Below are positions 1 through 10,800 of a DNA stretch of 64,000 nt, one piece after another (within the stretch, counting starts at the first letter, position 1; each line of letters begins with the position of its first letter). This DNA is from Pseudopyrenochaeta lycopersici (lineage: Eukaryota; Ascomycota; Dothideomycetes; Pleosporales; Pseudopyrenochaetaceae). A program made the position numbers and the translations under genes. Location: the NCBI GenBank assembly GCA_003313425.1, contig NHZP01000013.1, positions 186,001-250,000 of the forward strand, written 5' to 3'. The notes under the pieces were generated by a model, which worked only from the letters and a program-made list of their open reading frames with translations, had not been told where the DNA came from and did not search any database.

Positions 1-142
1 GCAAGCGATGGCAGTGCAAAGCCTGGCTGCCCATTTTACTGACTATAAGACGAACGACTTGCCACCTAGGATGAATTCATTCTTCCAGCATCCCACAATT
101 GCCTCCTTCCACACCTGTAACCTAGCGACCGATAGCAACATC

Positions 143-1189
143 ATGAAGATGGTAGGACGAAGCATTGCCGCGCTCGGCACAACGACAGCCATTTATACAA
201 TGTCAACGACGGCTCAGAACCTGTCATACGGGGCCGACAACTTCTACCGCAGCAATAATGTGACAATACAGCCAATCAGCTTCCCAAATCAGCTGGGAAT
301 GATGGTCGCAGGCAACCTCTTCACTCCCAAGAATCTCAATGCCAGCGTCAACGCCTCGGCCATCATTGTCGGCCATCCCATGGGAGCAGTGAAGGAGCAG
401 AGTGCAAACCTCTACGCCACCAAGTTGGCCGAGCAGGGCTTTGTCACGATCTCGGTTGACACCCCGTTCTATGGACGCAGCGAGGGTGAGCCGCGCAATT
501 CGGTGTGGCCAGAGCTCTACGCAGAGGCGTTTAGCGCGGCAGTCGACTATCTCGGTTTGCAGGACTTCGTAGACCGCGAGCGGATTGGCGCCCTAGGTAT
601 CTGCGGTAGCGGTTCCTTCGTGATCAATGCGGCGAAGGTCGATCCGCGCATGAAGGCCATCGCAACGGCTAGCATGTACGATATGGGTAGTGTCAACCGT
701 AATGGACTGCAAATGGCACAGAGCTTGGAGCAGCGCAAGGAGATAATTTCCGCAGCATCGCAGCAGCGCTGGACGGAGGCAGAAGGAGGTGAAATTGCGT
801 ACGGACTTGGCACCCCACTAGAGATCACGAATGCGTCGACTGCTATTGATCGCGAATTCTTCGATTTCTACCGCACGTCGCGTGGCGAAGTCACACCGGT
901 GAACTCGTTTCCAAATATCACGACAGGTCGGACTGTCACAAGCAACGTAAAGTTCATGAACTTCTACCCATTCAGCGATATCCAGACAATTTCGCCCCGT
1001 CCTATGCTATTCATCACGGGCGACCAGGCGCACTCGCGAGAGTTTAGCGAAGACGCTTATGAGCGCGCGGCCGAACCCAAGGAGCTCCTTTGGATCGCGG
1101 GTGCCGGCCATGTCGACCTCTACGACCGTGTGGATCTCATCCCATTCGATAGGCTCACTCAGTTCTTCCAGACGAACCTCGCCGAGTAG
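143..1189 (+). CDS. Secreted alpha/beta hydrolase (YcjY/dienelactone hydrolase-like)
   Basis: Single-exon protein of about 348 aa with an alpha/beta-hydrolase layout: an oxyanion-loop motif GHPMG near residues 77-81, a nucleophile-elbow-like GICGSGS near 152-158, and a late GAGHVDLYD segment that can supply the catalytic His. The best family match I recognise is the COG1073/YcjY group of fungal and bacterial hydrolases with undefined substrates. The frame stays open upstream to position 8, but I choose Met at 143. The ~25 residues after it (MKMVGRSIAALGTTTAIY) look like a signal peptide with a possible cleavage after the TTAQ region, which implies secretion. It converges with the SDR gene on the other strand, 288 bp away. 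Substrate unknown; an esterase or lactonase role is only inferred. Confidence 0.8.
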   Translation: MKMVGRSIAALGTTTAIYTMSTTAQNLSYGADNFYRSNNVTIQPISFPNQLGMMVAGNLFTPKNLNASVNASAIIVGHPMGAVKEQSANLYATKLAEQGFVTISVDTPFYGRSEGEPRNSVWPELYAEAFSAAVDYLGLQDFVDRERIGALGICGSGSFVINAAKVDPRMKAIATASMYDMGSVNRNGLQMAQSLEQRKEIISAASQQRWTEAEGGEIAYGLGTPLEITNASTAIDREFFDFYRTSRGEVTPVNSFPNITTGRTVTSNVKFMNFYPFSDIQTISPRPMLFITGDQAHSREFSEDAYERAAEPKELLWIAGAGHVDLYDRVDLIPFDRLTQFFQTNLAE

Positions 1190-1477
1190 GAATTCGTCTC
1201 AGCGTGAGTCAAGAGGTTCATTTGTGAGCCACCACTCTTTGGCAGTCCGTCATACGCAACCCACAGAGCGACTCAATCAACTATTGGACACAACTTCGCG
1301 ATTTATTATTTTATTAGGCGCTACCGTTGACAATGTTAGAAGCAATAGCGTAGATATTATTAAGCCACATATTATGGTGTTAGACAGAATCCTACTACTG
1401 GAAGAGTCTATATGCTTCTATCCTCTGTGTCTAAGTATAGTTATATCTTCTGATAAGCGTATTCTCGGGGGCAATGA

Positions 1478-2461
1478 CTACTCTTCTTTGATTCCCACAA
1501 GCTTAAGTGAATCTTTCCAAAGGCGTGCCTCGCTCTCCGCATCATAAGTTTGACGAACCCAACCAGTCCCAAACACATCGCCGTCGTCTTCCCCACGTTT
1601 TGCTTCTTCGCATTCCTCGAGATACCTTCCCCCTTTCCCCTCCCACGCCTTGGCAACGGCCGCTACGACAGTTGTCGCGGCTCCCTCCGCCGGGGTTATC
1701 TCCGCCTCGACAAACTTTTCATTGGCCATAAATTGTTTCAATACCTCAGGATCCATGTTCCTGGCAATGTCCGTCCGTATTACGCCAGGATGCACGCTCA
1801 GCCCGTGAATACCGCTGCGACCGTAGCGACGCTCTAACTCGTTGGCCATGTAGATGTTCGCGAGCTTGGAATGCGCATATACCGCCATAAACGAATATTC
1901 ACCCTTTGCGGAATTGTAATTGTCACTGTTATTCAGTGTCACAATTCGGTGGGTAGATGAAGATGTAAGAACCACCCTGGAATGGAACTCTGCGGCCGAG
2001 CTCGCAAGCAAAGCAGGCTTGAGCAGTTGGAAGAGAAGGAAATGGCTGAGATGATTGGTTGCAAAGACAAGTTCATGGCCATCCTCGGTGATCGTCAATT
2101 TCTCAATTCCACTGATACCAGCATTGGCAATAAGGATATTGACCATATGGTTGCTTTGAGCCAGGATAGTTTCTGCAGCAGCTCGGACGCTAGACAATGA
2201 CCCATTGTCCATGTCAACCAACGTTGCGCGACCTGTTTCCAGAACTTTCGCTAGGTTGGTCTCAGCCTTTTCGCGGTCGCGAGCGGTGAGAAAAAGTGTA
2301 GCACCAGTCGTTGACAATGCTCGTACGGCCTCAAGACCGATCCCGGAAGTGGCTCCAGTCATGACGATGACTTTCCCGACCAGTTTGCCTTCAATACCAT
2401 CTTTTTTAATGACTTCAAGGGCAGTAAGGTGCTTTCCTTTGGTATCGGTAGCAGGGCTCAT
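1478..2461 (-). CDS. Short-chain dehydrogenase/reductase (retinol dehydrogenase-like)
   Basis: Intronless 327-aa SDR of the classical type. The cofactor motif TGATSGIG lies at residues 35-42, the structural NAG at 113-115, and the active-site YAHSK at 195-199 with a preceding Ser run (LTSSST). After the active site the typical HPGVIRTDIARNM segment follows. The family reduces or oxidises small carbonyl or alcohol substrates with NAD(P)(H). The Arg/Lys after the first beta strand (TARDREK) suggests NADPH preference, which is inferred. The N-terminus has ~25 residues before the Rossmann fold, common in the WWOX/retinol-dehydrogenase-like fungal subgroup. It is transcribed divergently from a Zn2Cys6 regulator, so that regulator is a candidate controller. 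No lesion seen. Confidence 0.9.
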   Translation of the reverse strand: MSPATDTKGKHLTALEVIKKDGIEGKLVGKVIVMTGATSGIGLEAVRALSTTGATLFLTARDREKAETNLAKVLETGRATLVDMDNGSLSSVRAAAETILAQSNHMVNILIANAGISGIEKLTITEDGHELVFATNHLSHFLLFQLLKPALLASSAAEFHSRVVLTSSSTHRIVTLNNSDNYNSAKGEYSFMAVYAHSKLANIYMANELERRYGRSGIHGLSVHPGVIRTDIARNMDPEVLKQFMANEKFVEAEITPAEGAATTVVAAVAKAWEGKGGRYLEECEEAKRGEDDGDVFGTGWVRQTYDAESEARLWKDSLKLVGIKEE

Positions 2462-2898
2462 GACTGGAAATGTAGTGCAAATGACTGGAGAAGGCAGTGA
2501 TGTTTCAATGAAGGCTTCGAGGAAGAAAGAAGTTGACTAACTTTAAATATTGCTCGAACAGAGCTCTTCCACTGGAAAATATACAATCCAGCATAATTAT
2601 ATTCATCGACTATGCGTCGTGTGAATGTAGCTGAGAAGAAATCACGATTCCAGCCAATCCAAGAGGGGCCGACCTTCGTCCGATTTGCCGACCGCACAAC
2701 TCCGCAACCTGGCGGCCGCAAACTCCGCAATTCAGCGGCCGCACAAACCGCGATTTTGCGGCCGTCGCGACGGCGCTCCTCATCATTCCTTCATAGTTCA
2801 TCTAACCTATCCAAATCTACGTCTTTTATCATCTGCGCCAATTAGAGACATTTCAAATTTCCACTCAACACCGGCGTACCTGTTCTGACCAATAGATA
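2462..2898. promoter_or_regulatory. Divergent promoter region between SDR and Zn2Cys6 regulator
   Basis: These 437 bp separate the two start codons and must hold both promoters. The only clear structure is a short tandem repeat (2689-2764) carrying CGGCCG palindromes. No obvious TATA box or RNA gene was seen. Confidence 0.6.
2689..2764. repeat. ~23-bp tandem repeat with CGGCCG palindromes
   Basis: CGGCCG occurs at 2713, 2736 and 2759, spaced exactly 23 bp, and a diverged copy (CGACCG) starts at 2689. The sequence between them is similar in each unit (CCGCAA or CCGCGA about 13 bp after each palindrome). CGG/CCG inverted triplets are the usual target shape of Zn2Cys6 proteins, and such a protein is encoded next door, so autoregulation is a reasonable inference. 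Confidence 0.6.
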
Positions 2899-4807
2899 AT
2901 GCAGGCACCTCACAGTAGTTCGGGTACCCAAGACGGCGCGCAGCAAGCATGCTTCTCGTGTAAAATGCGGAAAAGAAAATGCGACAAGCTTCTTCCTAGA
3001 TGTTCGCAGTGTGTCAAGTGCGTCTGACTTAGGAACATGACGCCCTCTCCCTTCGTATAGACTAACGCGTGCAAATAGGCGACACTCCACATGCGAATAT
3101 TCGAGACCGAACGATGGTCGCACTTCCCAGTCTGGTTCTGACCACTCATGGGACTATTTTGCATCCGGTGATGATTTGCCGAAAACCCAATGTATTGATT
3201 TCCCGACAGTGCTGTTTTTGGACCCCAGCATCTTGAAGCATGGGCAGGTTGACACTACTGAAGTCAATATCGTGGTACGCCGAGATGTACTTCGGCTACT
3301 AGGTGATATTGAGGACGTTCGGAATTCAGCATCTAAGTTCTTTAGAACGATCCACATATGGATGCCTTTCATTCCCAAGAAAAGGTTCTACGACCTCTAC
3401 CTACGTTTGGCCTTTAACTCGCGCGCCGACATTATTCTCCTCTTCCTCGCTCTAAAGCTCATTACAACACTACCTCCTACTAACCCGCGGAATGCACGGA
3501 CCCAGCTGTATCATGCCACCAAACATTTCTACCTCGAAGTCGAAGGCTCTAGCATCTTCTCAGTTTCTGTTTTACAAGCTGGCGTACTCATAGCTTTCTA
3601 CGAACTAGGACATGGAATATACCCTGCTGCTTATATGTCTATCGGCGCATGCGCACGATATGCGCATGCACTTGGTATAAATGTTAGTGGGATCTCAAGA
3701 CCAAGGCCGATTCTCACCTTGGTTGAGGTAGAGGAAAGACGGCGGGTTTGGTGGGCAATTGTGATCTTAGATCGGTTAGTATGCCTTTATCATTCTTCTA
3801 TAATAAGGGCTTTCAGGATAACTACATGTTGTATGTTAACGGTCACAGCTTTGTTAGCATAGGATGCCCTGGACGGCCGTTCGCAACAGCCGGGCCTTCG
3901 ATTGATGCTCTTTTTCCAGCAGACGATGCGGCATGGGATGAAGGAGTACGTATGCCCGTTAGGTTCTTGATTTCAGAGCTTCTTGAAGCTGGCCTACTCC
4001 AAAGGAACACAGAAATGTCTTCATTGGCCACCAAAGTCTAAATTTCTGACCAACCACAAAGCGTTCACGTTTTCTCGATATTCTTAGATGACAATGGTTC
4101 AATTTACATCTTGTGCTAATATTCTTATCAGATCGTCAGCCGGGATTCCTGCTGCACCCTTTCAGTACCAATGACTACTCATATGAGTAAGTTTTCGCTA
4201 TTATGTCAAGCAGCGCGAATACTCGGCCAGGTACTCGAGACGATTTCGGACGAAACCAATATACAGGAAGATGCATGGATACAACTGGATCGAACCCTGA
4301 ACTCCATGCTTTCCGCCGCGCTCAACACCGAGTCCCAAGGATTTTGTCAGGTCGCTTTCATCTTCAGGTACGATTTCCCATTTGTCGGTGAATGTTTCCA
4401 ACTTTAAATTCTAGTTCACTCATAGCTCTTTACACTCCCTTCCTCAGCCATGATTCACCTAATACGCCTCACTCTCAGCGTGGAAGAGTTGTTTGGCAAG
4501 AAACCATCAACCGAATAAAAGAAATCATCATCGAACGACTATGTTTCGCTGATCCTGATCCTGACGAGATGGCACCGTGGGGCCTTTTCTTCACATATCA
4601 GATATGTGTATTTTATTTACGGGCTGGGCAGGAGGACGACGTTGTAAACAGACTAAGTGATTTATTTTCGAGGCTGGATGCAAGGTGGAATGTTGCTGGT
4701 AAATAATCTTCCTTTTATTGGTAAAAAGCATGCTAAGAGGTACAGGTACATATATGCAGCTCCTAGAGGCGCGGCAAATCATGACTTACTCTGATCGCAG
4801 GGTATAG
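2899..4807 (+). CDS. Zn2Cys6 transcription factor, six exons
   Basis: Exons 2899-3017, 3079-3774, 3849-3945, 4132-4367, 4415-4698 and 4746-4807 join in frame to ~497 aa. The first intron splits the zinc cluster. Residues before it read CFSCKMRKRKC, and the exon 2 start completes the six cysteines (C-x2-C-x6-C-x6-C-x2-C-x6-C). The middle has the fungal-specific regulatory domain: LQAGVLIAFYELGHGIYPAAY followed by EVEERRRVWWAIVILDR and GCPGRPF, a hallmark of this family. Introns are GT-AG; the third (186 nt) is longer than the rest and might hide an alternative exon. It is a nuclear DNA-binding regulator, probably of the neighbouring SDR gene given the divergent layout. No broken motif is visible. 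Confidence 0.85.
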
Positions 4808-5432
4808 TTACAGTCCGTAGACCTGCATGCATGCTGTCAGGTTATGTAGCCAAACCAATAGGAGTTATTAGAAATCCTATGTCTTCTGTCATTTCGTAGT
4901 GTAGTCTACGCTCCTTGTTGTCAAGTAAGCATTCACTTAAGCACATAGGAAAACACAAATATCAGATTTGCACTAGTATGACTATCTCCACTACGTTGAA
5001 AAGTATGAATACACACTATAGTACTAACTCTAACTGCTGGAACAGCACTCCAAAAAGTCTGATAAGTCTATAAAGCCATAGCTTAGTGCTCTATCCATTA
5101 CACTGTACAATACTTGCCTCTAATAACACAAATTACTAAGTATCCCGCCAACCATACAAATTCACCCTATTAAATAGGCATATTTGACACCTACTATAGA
5201 ATAGTAAGGAATTACACCATAGAAAGATTTTGAAGTACCAATCAGGTAAACTTGTAGATGGCCATTGGCGGTTTCCCTACAGCCGCAGTGTAAACTTATA
5301 GCATTGAATACATGTATATACTAAAACGAAGGTTGTGGATATAGGACGAAGAAAGCGCAACGCCTTTCAGACCATTCCGTTTGTAGCCTCTACGCATAAA
5401 CTACAAATGGTCCACGAAAGAATATATCACAA
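4808..5432. other. Intergenic, AT-rich, no gene seen
   Basis: Stops occur in all frames and no intron-containing gene could be built. A reverse-oriented stretch near 5085-5115 faintly resembles the D-arm half of a tRNA but has no partner arms. It should hold the 3' ends of the two convergent flanking genes. Confidence 0.6.
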
Positions 5433-6512
5433 TTACCACTTCGCAACCAATTTACCACCCGAAACCTTGCCTTGTCGCAACTTATCTAGCCCGGTAAGTA
5501 TTCCATCCCTACCGCCAGCCTCCAAGGTTACTGGAATTGGCTTGAGAGTATTGGTGAACTTCGGTAGAGTTGCATAGAACCGGACAAGAGCCTCGCGATC
5601 TGACGGGATTGCAGGGAATTTCGGTCCGATAGGGGGAAGCCACTGGAACGCATGGCCCATGAGAGTGTATGCCATAATCATCTCATGCTCAACACCTTGG
5701 ATCTTAGGCTTTGTTGTCGGCAGCAAAACAATAACTTTTCCACCTTTCTTTCCAATAACCTGGTCACAAATTTCGGCAGATTTTCCTTCTGAAATGCAGT
5801 CTACTGCCTTGTTGATGTTTGGATACAGCTTTGAGATCTGTTTGGCCACATCGCTGTCGTGATAGTCGAAGACGGCATCTGCACCGTAGCTTTTAACAAG
5901 GTCGAATGAATGCGGTGAGGCAGTGCCGACAACTTTGCATCCAATAGCTTTGGCGAGCTGTGTGGTGAAAATGCCAGCAGATGTAGAGGCTGCGTAGACG
6001 AAAACAGTTGGTGCCTCGTCGGACGGTTGCTCAGTCCGCTCGTCAAGCCAAGGGAGACCGAGACGCATGTTCAGAGCCTGCATAGCAGTGACGGCCGACA
6101 CGCCATATGTTGTTGCGGCAGCATCATCCATATCGTCTGGTACCTTCCAGGCCAGGTCGCTGTCGGTCTTGAGATATTCGGCAAAGGACCCTCGGTCAGG
6201 ATACAAGCCCCCATGTACCACGCCAGCTACGCGATCACCGATTTTCCACGTCTTTGATGCATTGCTACCGACTTTGAACACTTCGCCAGCATAGTCGCAG
6301 CCAACGATAGAGCCAGGAGGAGATATCACATCAATGTGCTTGAAATCGGTAGGATTTAGGGCAACAGCCCGCACCTTGACGAGGATCTCGTTGTCTGAGA
6401 TACTGGGAATAGGAACTTCTTTCCATTGGGCGCTTCTTGAGCCGAATGACTTTCCCAGACTGAGATTGGCGACTCTTGAGAGAATGTTATTATTGGTCAC
6501 AAGTGCCTGCAT
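5433..6512 (-). CDS. Medium-chain reductase (zinc-type alcohol dehydrogenase/trans-enoyl reductase-like)
   Basis: Intronless 359-aa MDR-superfamily enzyme. The N-terminal GroES-like part contains VRAVALNPTDFKHID and VGCDYAGEV, followed by GDRVAGVVHGG. The C-terminal Rossmann part has VFVYAASTSAGIFTTQLAKAIG and ends SGGKLVAKW, the usual end of this family. The zinc-binding Cys residues of true alcohol dehydrogenases are not evident, which fits quinone reductase or trans-acting enoyl reductase members such as those that partner fungal polyketide synthases. No polyketide synthase lies in the window, so a role in secondary metabolism is not shown. NADPH dependence is inferred. Start is the first Met and agrees with family starts (MQALVTNNN). 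Confidence 0.88.
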   Translation of the reverse strand: MQALVTNNNILSRVANLSLGKSFGSRSAQWKEVPIPSISDNEILVKVRAVALNPTDFKHIDVISPPGSIVGCDYAGEVFKVGSNASKTWKIGDRVAGVVHGGLYPDRGSFAEYLKTDSDLAWKVPDDMDDAAATTYGVSAVTAMQALNMRLGLPWLDERTEQPSDEAPTVFVYAASTSAGIFTTQLAKAIGCKVVGTASPHSFDLVKSYGADAVFDYHDSDVAKQISKLYPNINKAVDCISEGKSAEICDQVIGKKGGKVIVLLPTTKPKIQGVEHEMIMAYTLMGHAFQWLPPIGPKFPAIPSDREALVRFYATLPKFTNTLKPIPVTLEAGGRDGILTGLDKLRQGKVSGGKLVAKW

Positions 6513-7891
6513 GATGTATGGAGGTGCGGGGAGTAATAAGGGCAGTGATGCTAGAAGTAATGAGCCGTATTGAAGTTACTGAGAGAAACTCTGATTAAGT
6601 GCATGATGGCAGAACTGCTGGATTGATTTTCCTTTTGATCTTTATTTCGGGCCGTGGCAAGAATCAAGATTCGTTGTGACATCACCCCGCCACCCTTTTC
6701 TGGTATCCGGCCCAATAATTGTACCGTCGGGCGACAGCATGAGCCGTGTACAAATAAGGATATGTTCGTCGCTTGTTGTGCGTTCGGCCCTGCCGAAGAG
6801 AATATAAAACCAATCAGTGGCATGATTGGTGGGTCCTTGAGAGGCGGAATGGGGACAGATAAAAGATTAGTAACCTGTCATTAGTCATTGAAGTTATGCC
6901 TCGGCCTTCTCTGTTCGAAGCGAAAATTCCAGGGTTCTGCCAAGAATCACTATTCCGGATTGGTTTAGCGAGTGCGCTTTTGGTCGTCCACACAAAACCA
7001 TAAGTAACTTGCATCTCAAATATTGGATGCATCGCATCAAAACTTGTTGGTTTTGAAATAAGTGAAATATGTAACGCCAATACTGTAACGTTTCCACAAG
7101 CAAGGCGTCCGCTCCACCAACCTCGATTCCCTTGTAAATGTTAATCAACTAAGCCTAAATCAAACAACCCTAATTATTGTCAAGTGAAGCTGATATATAA
7201 ATAATTACCTCACTCCTTAATCGCGATCAAATTCAGACTAAGCTACTTGTACCCCGCTTGTGGAACACGATACATTAGAGGGGTTTACTACGGATTTTGA
7301 GCTGAGCGCTAGCAGACCCCCACCAGGCTCAGCTCCTGCTTGCGTTCATTGGCAAAACACAATGAGTATAGTGTGTTGCTGTGATCGTGGTCGCCGCGAT
7401 ACTCTTTATTCATTCATTTGATCCCATTGAGTTTCAGCGGGGGGGTTTTTTTTGGCGCAACTATGACTAGTGCCGCTAACACGGGAGGAAGCTGTGGTAG
7501 GTGGAGAACAAAAGTGTGATGATAGGCAACTCGAAAATGCTTAATTAGCTCGGAGTGTCTCTTACTATAAACTCTAGCCTATACAAGACTACTTTAGCTT
7601 GAATTAGCTTAGGCTAACCTATGAGGCTAACAGTTAATGTAAAAGCAATTGTTTTTTTGATAGATACTTGACGATTTTTACTTGGAGATAGTCGGTACCT
7701 AAAACACGTAGGAAAGTAAATATACACAGTTACTTTGTTTTATTAATATTCTTAGGAGCGGTTGGACAAAAACTTTACTCCTATAATATTGATATTTTGA
7801 GGTTGCACACTCTTATACAACTCCTTAAAACTTCAAAAATTCAACATAACTGCAGACAACACCTACGTATAAGAATTAAGCTATGGATAAC
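6513..7891. other. Intergenic, no gene seen
   Basis: About 1.4 kb with no supportable gene on either strand. The left part should contain the reductase promoter. A G-run followed by a T-run sits at about 7438-7453, and the right 300 bp is strongly AT-rich with short repeated TTAGCTT/AGGCTAA words. It should also contain the 3' UTR of the TcBC gene. Confidence 0.6.
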
Positions 7892-10800
7892 TCAAAACTT
7901 GTAGCCTGGATATACACCAAATATCGTCCCCTCGGCGCTGTTTATCAGGTGATCACCGGCATCATATTCCTTTGTTGTCGTAACCTGGAATTTCAGGCCG
8001 TCGTAGGGTGTGCTGGGGGCACCTACGAAGTCTGCCCCTCCCTTAGGGAATTTACCGTTCACACGGATATCACCAGTATGACTTAAGAGCCCCGTCGGGG
8101 CGGCACCGCTGGCCATGGCCCTTTCCAAGGCGTTGCCAAAAGCACGGCCAGCTAGCTTCGGCCCATATCCCGCGAGTCGTATCTCCCATGGTTTCAAGAA
8201 CTGCGGATACTTGAACCATGCGTTATTAGTGCTCATCTTATTGTAGACGTTCATCGTGAATCCCTGAAATGCGTCCTCTGGAGTGATAGTTGGCTCGAAG
8301 TGTGGGTTGACGATTGGTAACCTGCGCCCACTTGCTGGGGGCGCTGGCGGCGATGATGATGTTGGTGGTGGTGGTGTTTTTGATTCACCACCGCCTTTAT
8401 CACCGCTTCCACCGCTTCCACCGCTTCCACCGCTTCCACCGCTTTGACCGCTTCCACTGCTTCCACTGCTACTCCCACTCGCGCCCGCCATAGCCGCCAT
8501 AGACATCACTGGCGTGAATAGGTTGCTCACTTGGTCGCCAATGTGCCCCATACGCACTGCCTCTTGAACATCTCCGCCTAGGGCCAAGGCGGCTATGCCG
8601 AAACTGGCTCCAAGAGTCGTAGGCGGCTGCATGTTTGCGATCTTATCCCCCAGCTCAGCCATTTCGAGGTTTTCAGCTGTCCCAACTCGACCTCCTTCGC
8701 CCATGTAGGTCCATGTGTCGGCTGGGTTAGTGAGGGGGCTCATGGGCACATATTGTATTACTTCCTGCATCTGCTGCTGTGAAAACTCATTTTTGTACTT
8801 CTGGTAAAAGCTGGGTCGATCAAGCTTTTTGACATCAGCAGCGATACTTTGTACTGTCGGTACCGAGATCTTATCGTCAGTAAACTGGATTGCTTGGTCA
8901 CCGCCATCGCCGTGCCACCTTTCGGAGAACTTTGCGGTATCGCGTTGATAAACGTCAGTACCCTGGAGGTTGTAATAACTGCCGCTGCTATCGCCATTCA
9001 CTTCCACTGGCTGCCATTGAGGGACCGACTGCTGCCCACCGGGGTCAGTGAGACCGCTCGGGTTGTTCCTAGCGTACGCGTAGAGATTATTACCGTCCAC
9101 CATGCCTGCTGGATCACACGAGGCCCAACGCCCCAGCCATGGCATGAGGTATCGCATTCCGTGGTGTGCAAGGCCTGACTCTTCGTCACGCTCTCGTGAT
9201 GTGTAACGGTATCGCTTGGGGAGCTCCAGCTCCTGGTTGCGCGCCTGGTATGTCGTGCTACCGTATGCAGAGTACTCCTCGAACGAAATGACTCTCGCCT
9301 CCGGGCTGCCGTCAACCTCAAGACAAGCTGATTGCTGGTGATCTGTCAGCTGATATCTGATGATTGACGCTGGCGCTCTGTCTGTTCTGTCTCTATCTAG
9401 AGTCCTTCTCTCCGCCAATGCGATGCGCCCTGAGCCATCGGCCAGATGAATCGTCTCTCGTTCCAGGACAAGCTCACCACTCTTCTCTCGCTGGAATATT
9501 TCCATCTCCCCGACATATATCCGTTTCTCTACTAGATTTGTGCCCCTGTCGACTACTTTTCTGATTCTCAAACCAGCCGTATTATACCGGTAGTACGCCG
9601 TCCCTCCGCCACCAAGGTCGAGCTGCACAATCCTGCGAACTCAGACGTAAGTATGCCTGTTCCTCCATGAAGAGCAAGCTCTGCTCCTGCTGTCAAACTT
9701 ACCGGTCCTTAAAATCCCAGACCACATTCTCTCCATTCCCGTTTCTACCTCCGCCCAAATGCGGCAATCGCACAACGTTGCCATGGTCGTCGTACTTCAG
9801 TATCTCCTCGCGACCACCAACTTCTGTCTTACTCAGGCGATTGCTCGTCTTCCCATCTTCGCACATGCTCGGCTCAGCGTAAGTGAAATTCCTCGTCCAC
9901 CCCCCTCCAGAGCCGTCATGCCTCATGCGCTTCATGTTCGCCCCGCTGTCGTACACATACTGCTCCGAGTACCTAGCTAGCGCCATCGCGATGTTGCCGA
10001 GCGCTTCGAAGCGCGCCGAGTCGTCACTGGAATAAGGAACGGGGGCGCCGCTGTTTTGGCCCAGCCGCTCTCGACCTGTCGAATGAATGAGTCGGTAGAC
10101 AGCATCGTACACGTTGTCTCGATCGGGGCCAACCATTTCGTTCCGGAAGAAGTGCGTTTGGTGAGCGTAGTCGGAGACGTGCGTTACATTCCCTACGGCG
10201 TCGTACGTGTAGCGCAGCCCCTGTAGTGGTTTGGACTCATCGCTGTTGCGGTACGACCGTAAGTCGTGCAGACGGTGCCGATTGTCGTACCAGTATTTAG
10301 TGATTACACCATTGCCGTATGCGATTTGCTCGCGCTGGCCTAGTGGAGAGTGGTCAAAAGAGGTTATGATCGGAGTGAAATCCGGGGAGCCAGGTTGTTT
10401 GAGGGATGTACGGAGAAGCGAAGCTACGCCGTGTTCCAGCTTAACAGTTGTGGCGACTTGAGAGGAAATATGCGGGAGGACGGATGAGGTCACGCGGGCC
10501 ATGCCATCGAAAGTGCTGGATGAGATCAGAGCGCCGGAGGCCTCAAGAAACGGTGATAGGAAGGCAGTTATCGCTGTGAGATTGAGCGGTGCCAAAGGGG
10601 ATTGAGGGAGGAGAGGTAGAATTCCAGACCAGTCGATCGTGCGCTTGTACTCCTTGGCTAGATGAGTTGATAGACGTAAGGGATTTCCTAGGTAATCGGC
10701 CTGCTCTGTTGTTGTTGCCCCTGCCTGATCGAGAGTCATGTATATCCTGCCTCGCAGGTTCTTTTGCTCGGCTTCGGGATGGTTGTCTCCGTACAGAAAG

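Noticed and set aside
5075..5125. tRNA-like stretch on the minus strand
   Set aside because: Only a D-arm-like piece is visible; no anticodon or T-arm pairing could be formed.
7438..7453. G-run followed by T-run
   Set aside because: Simple sequence without other support as a regulatory element.
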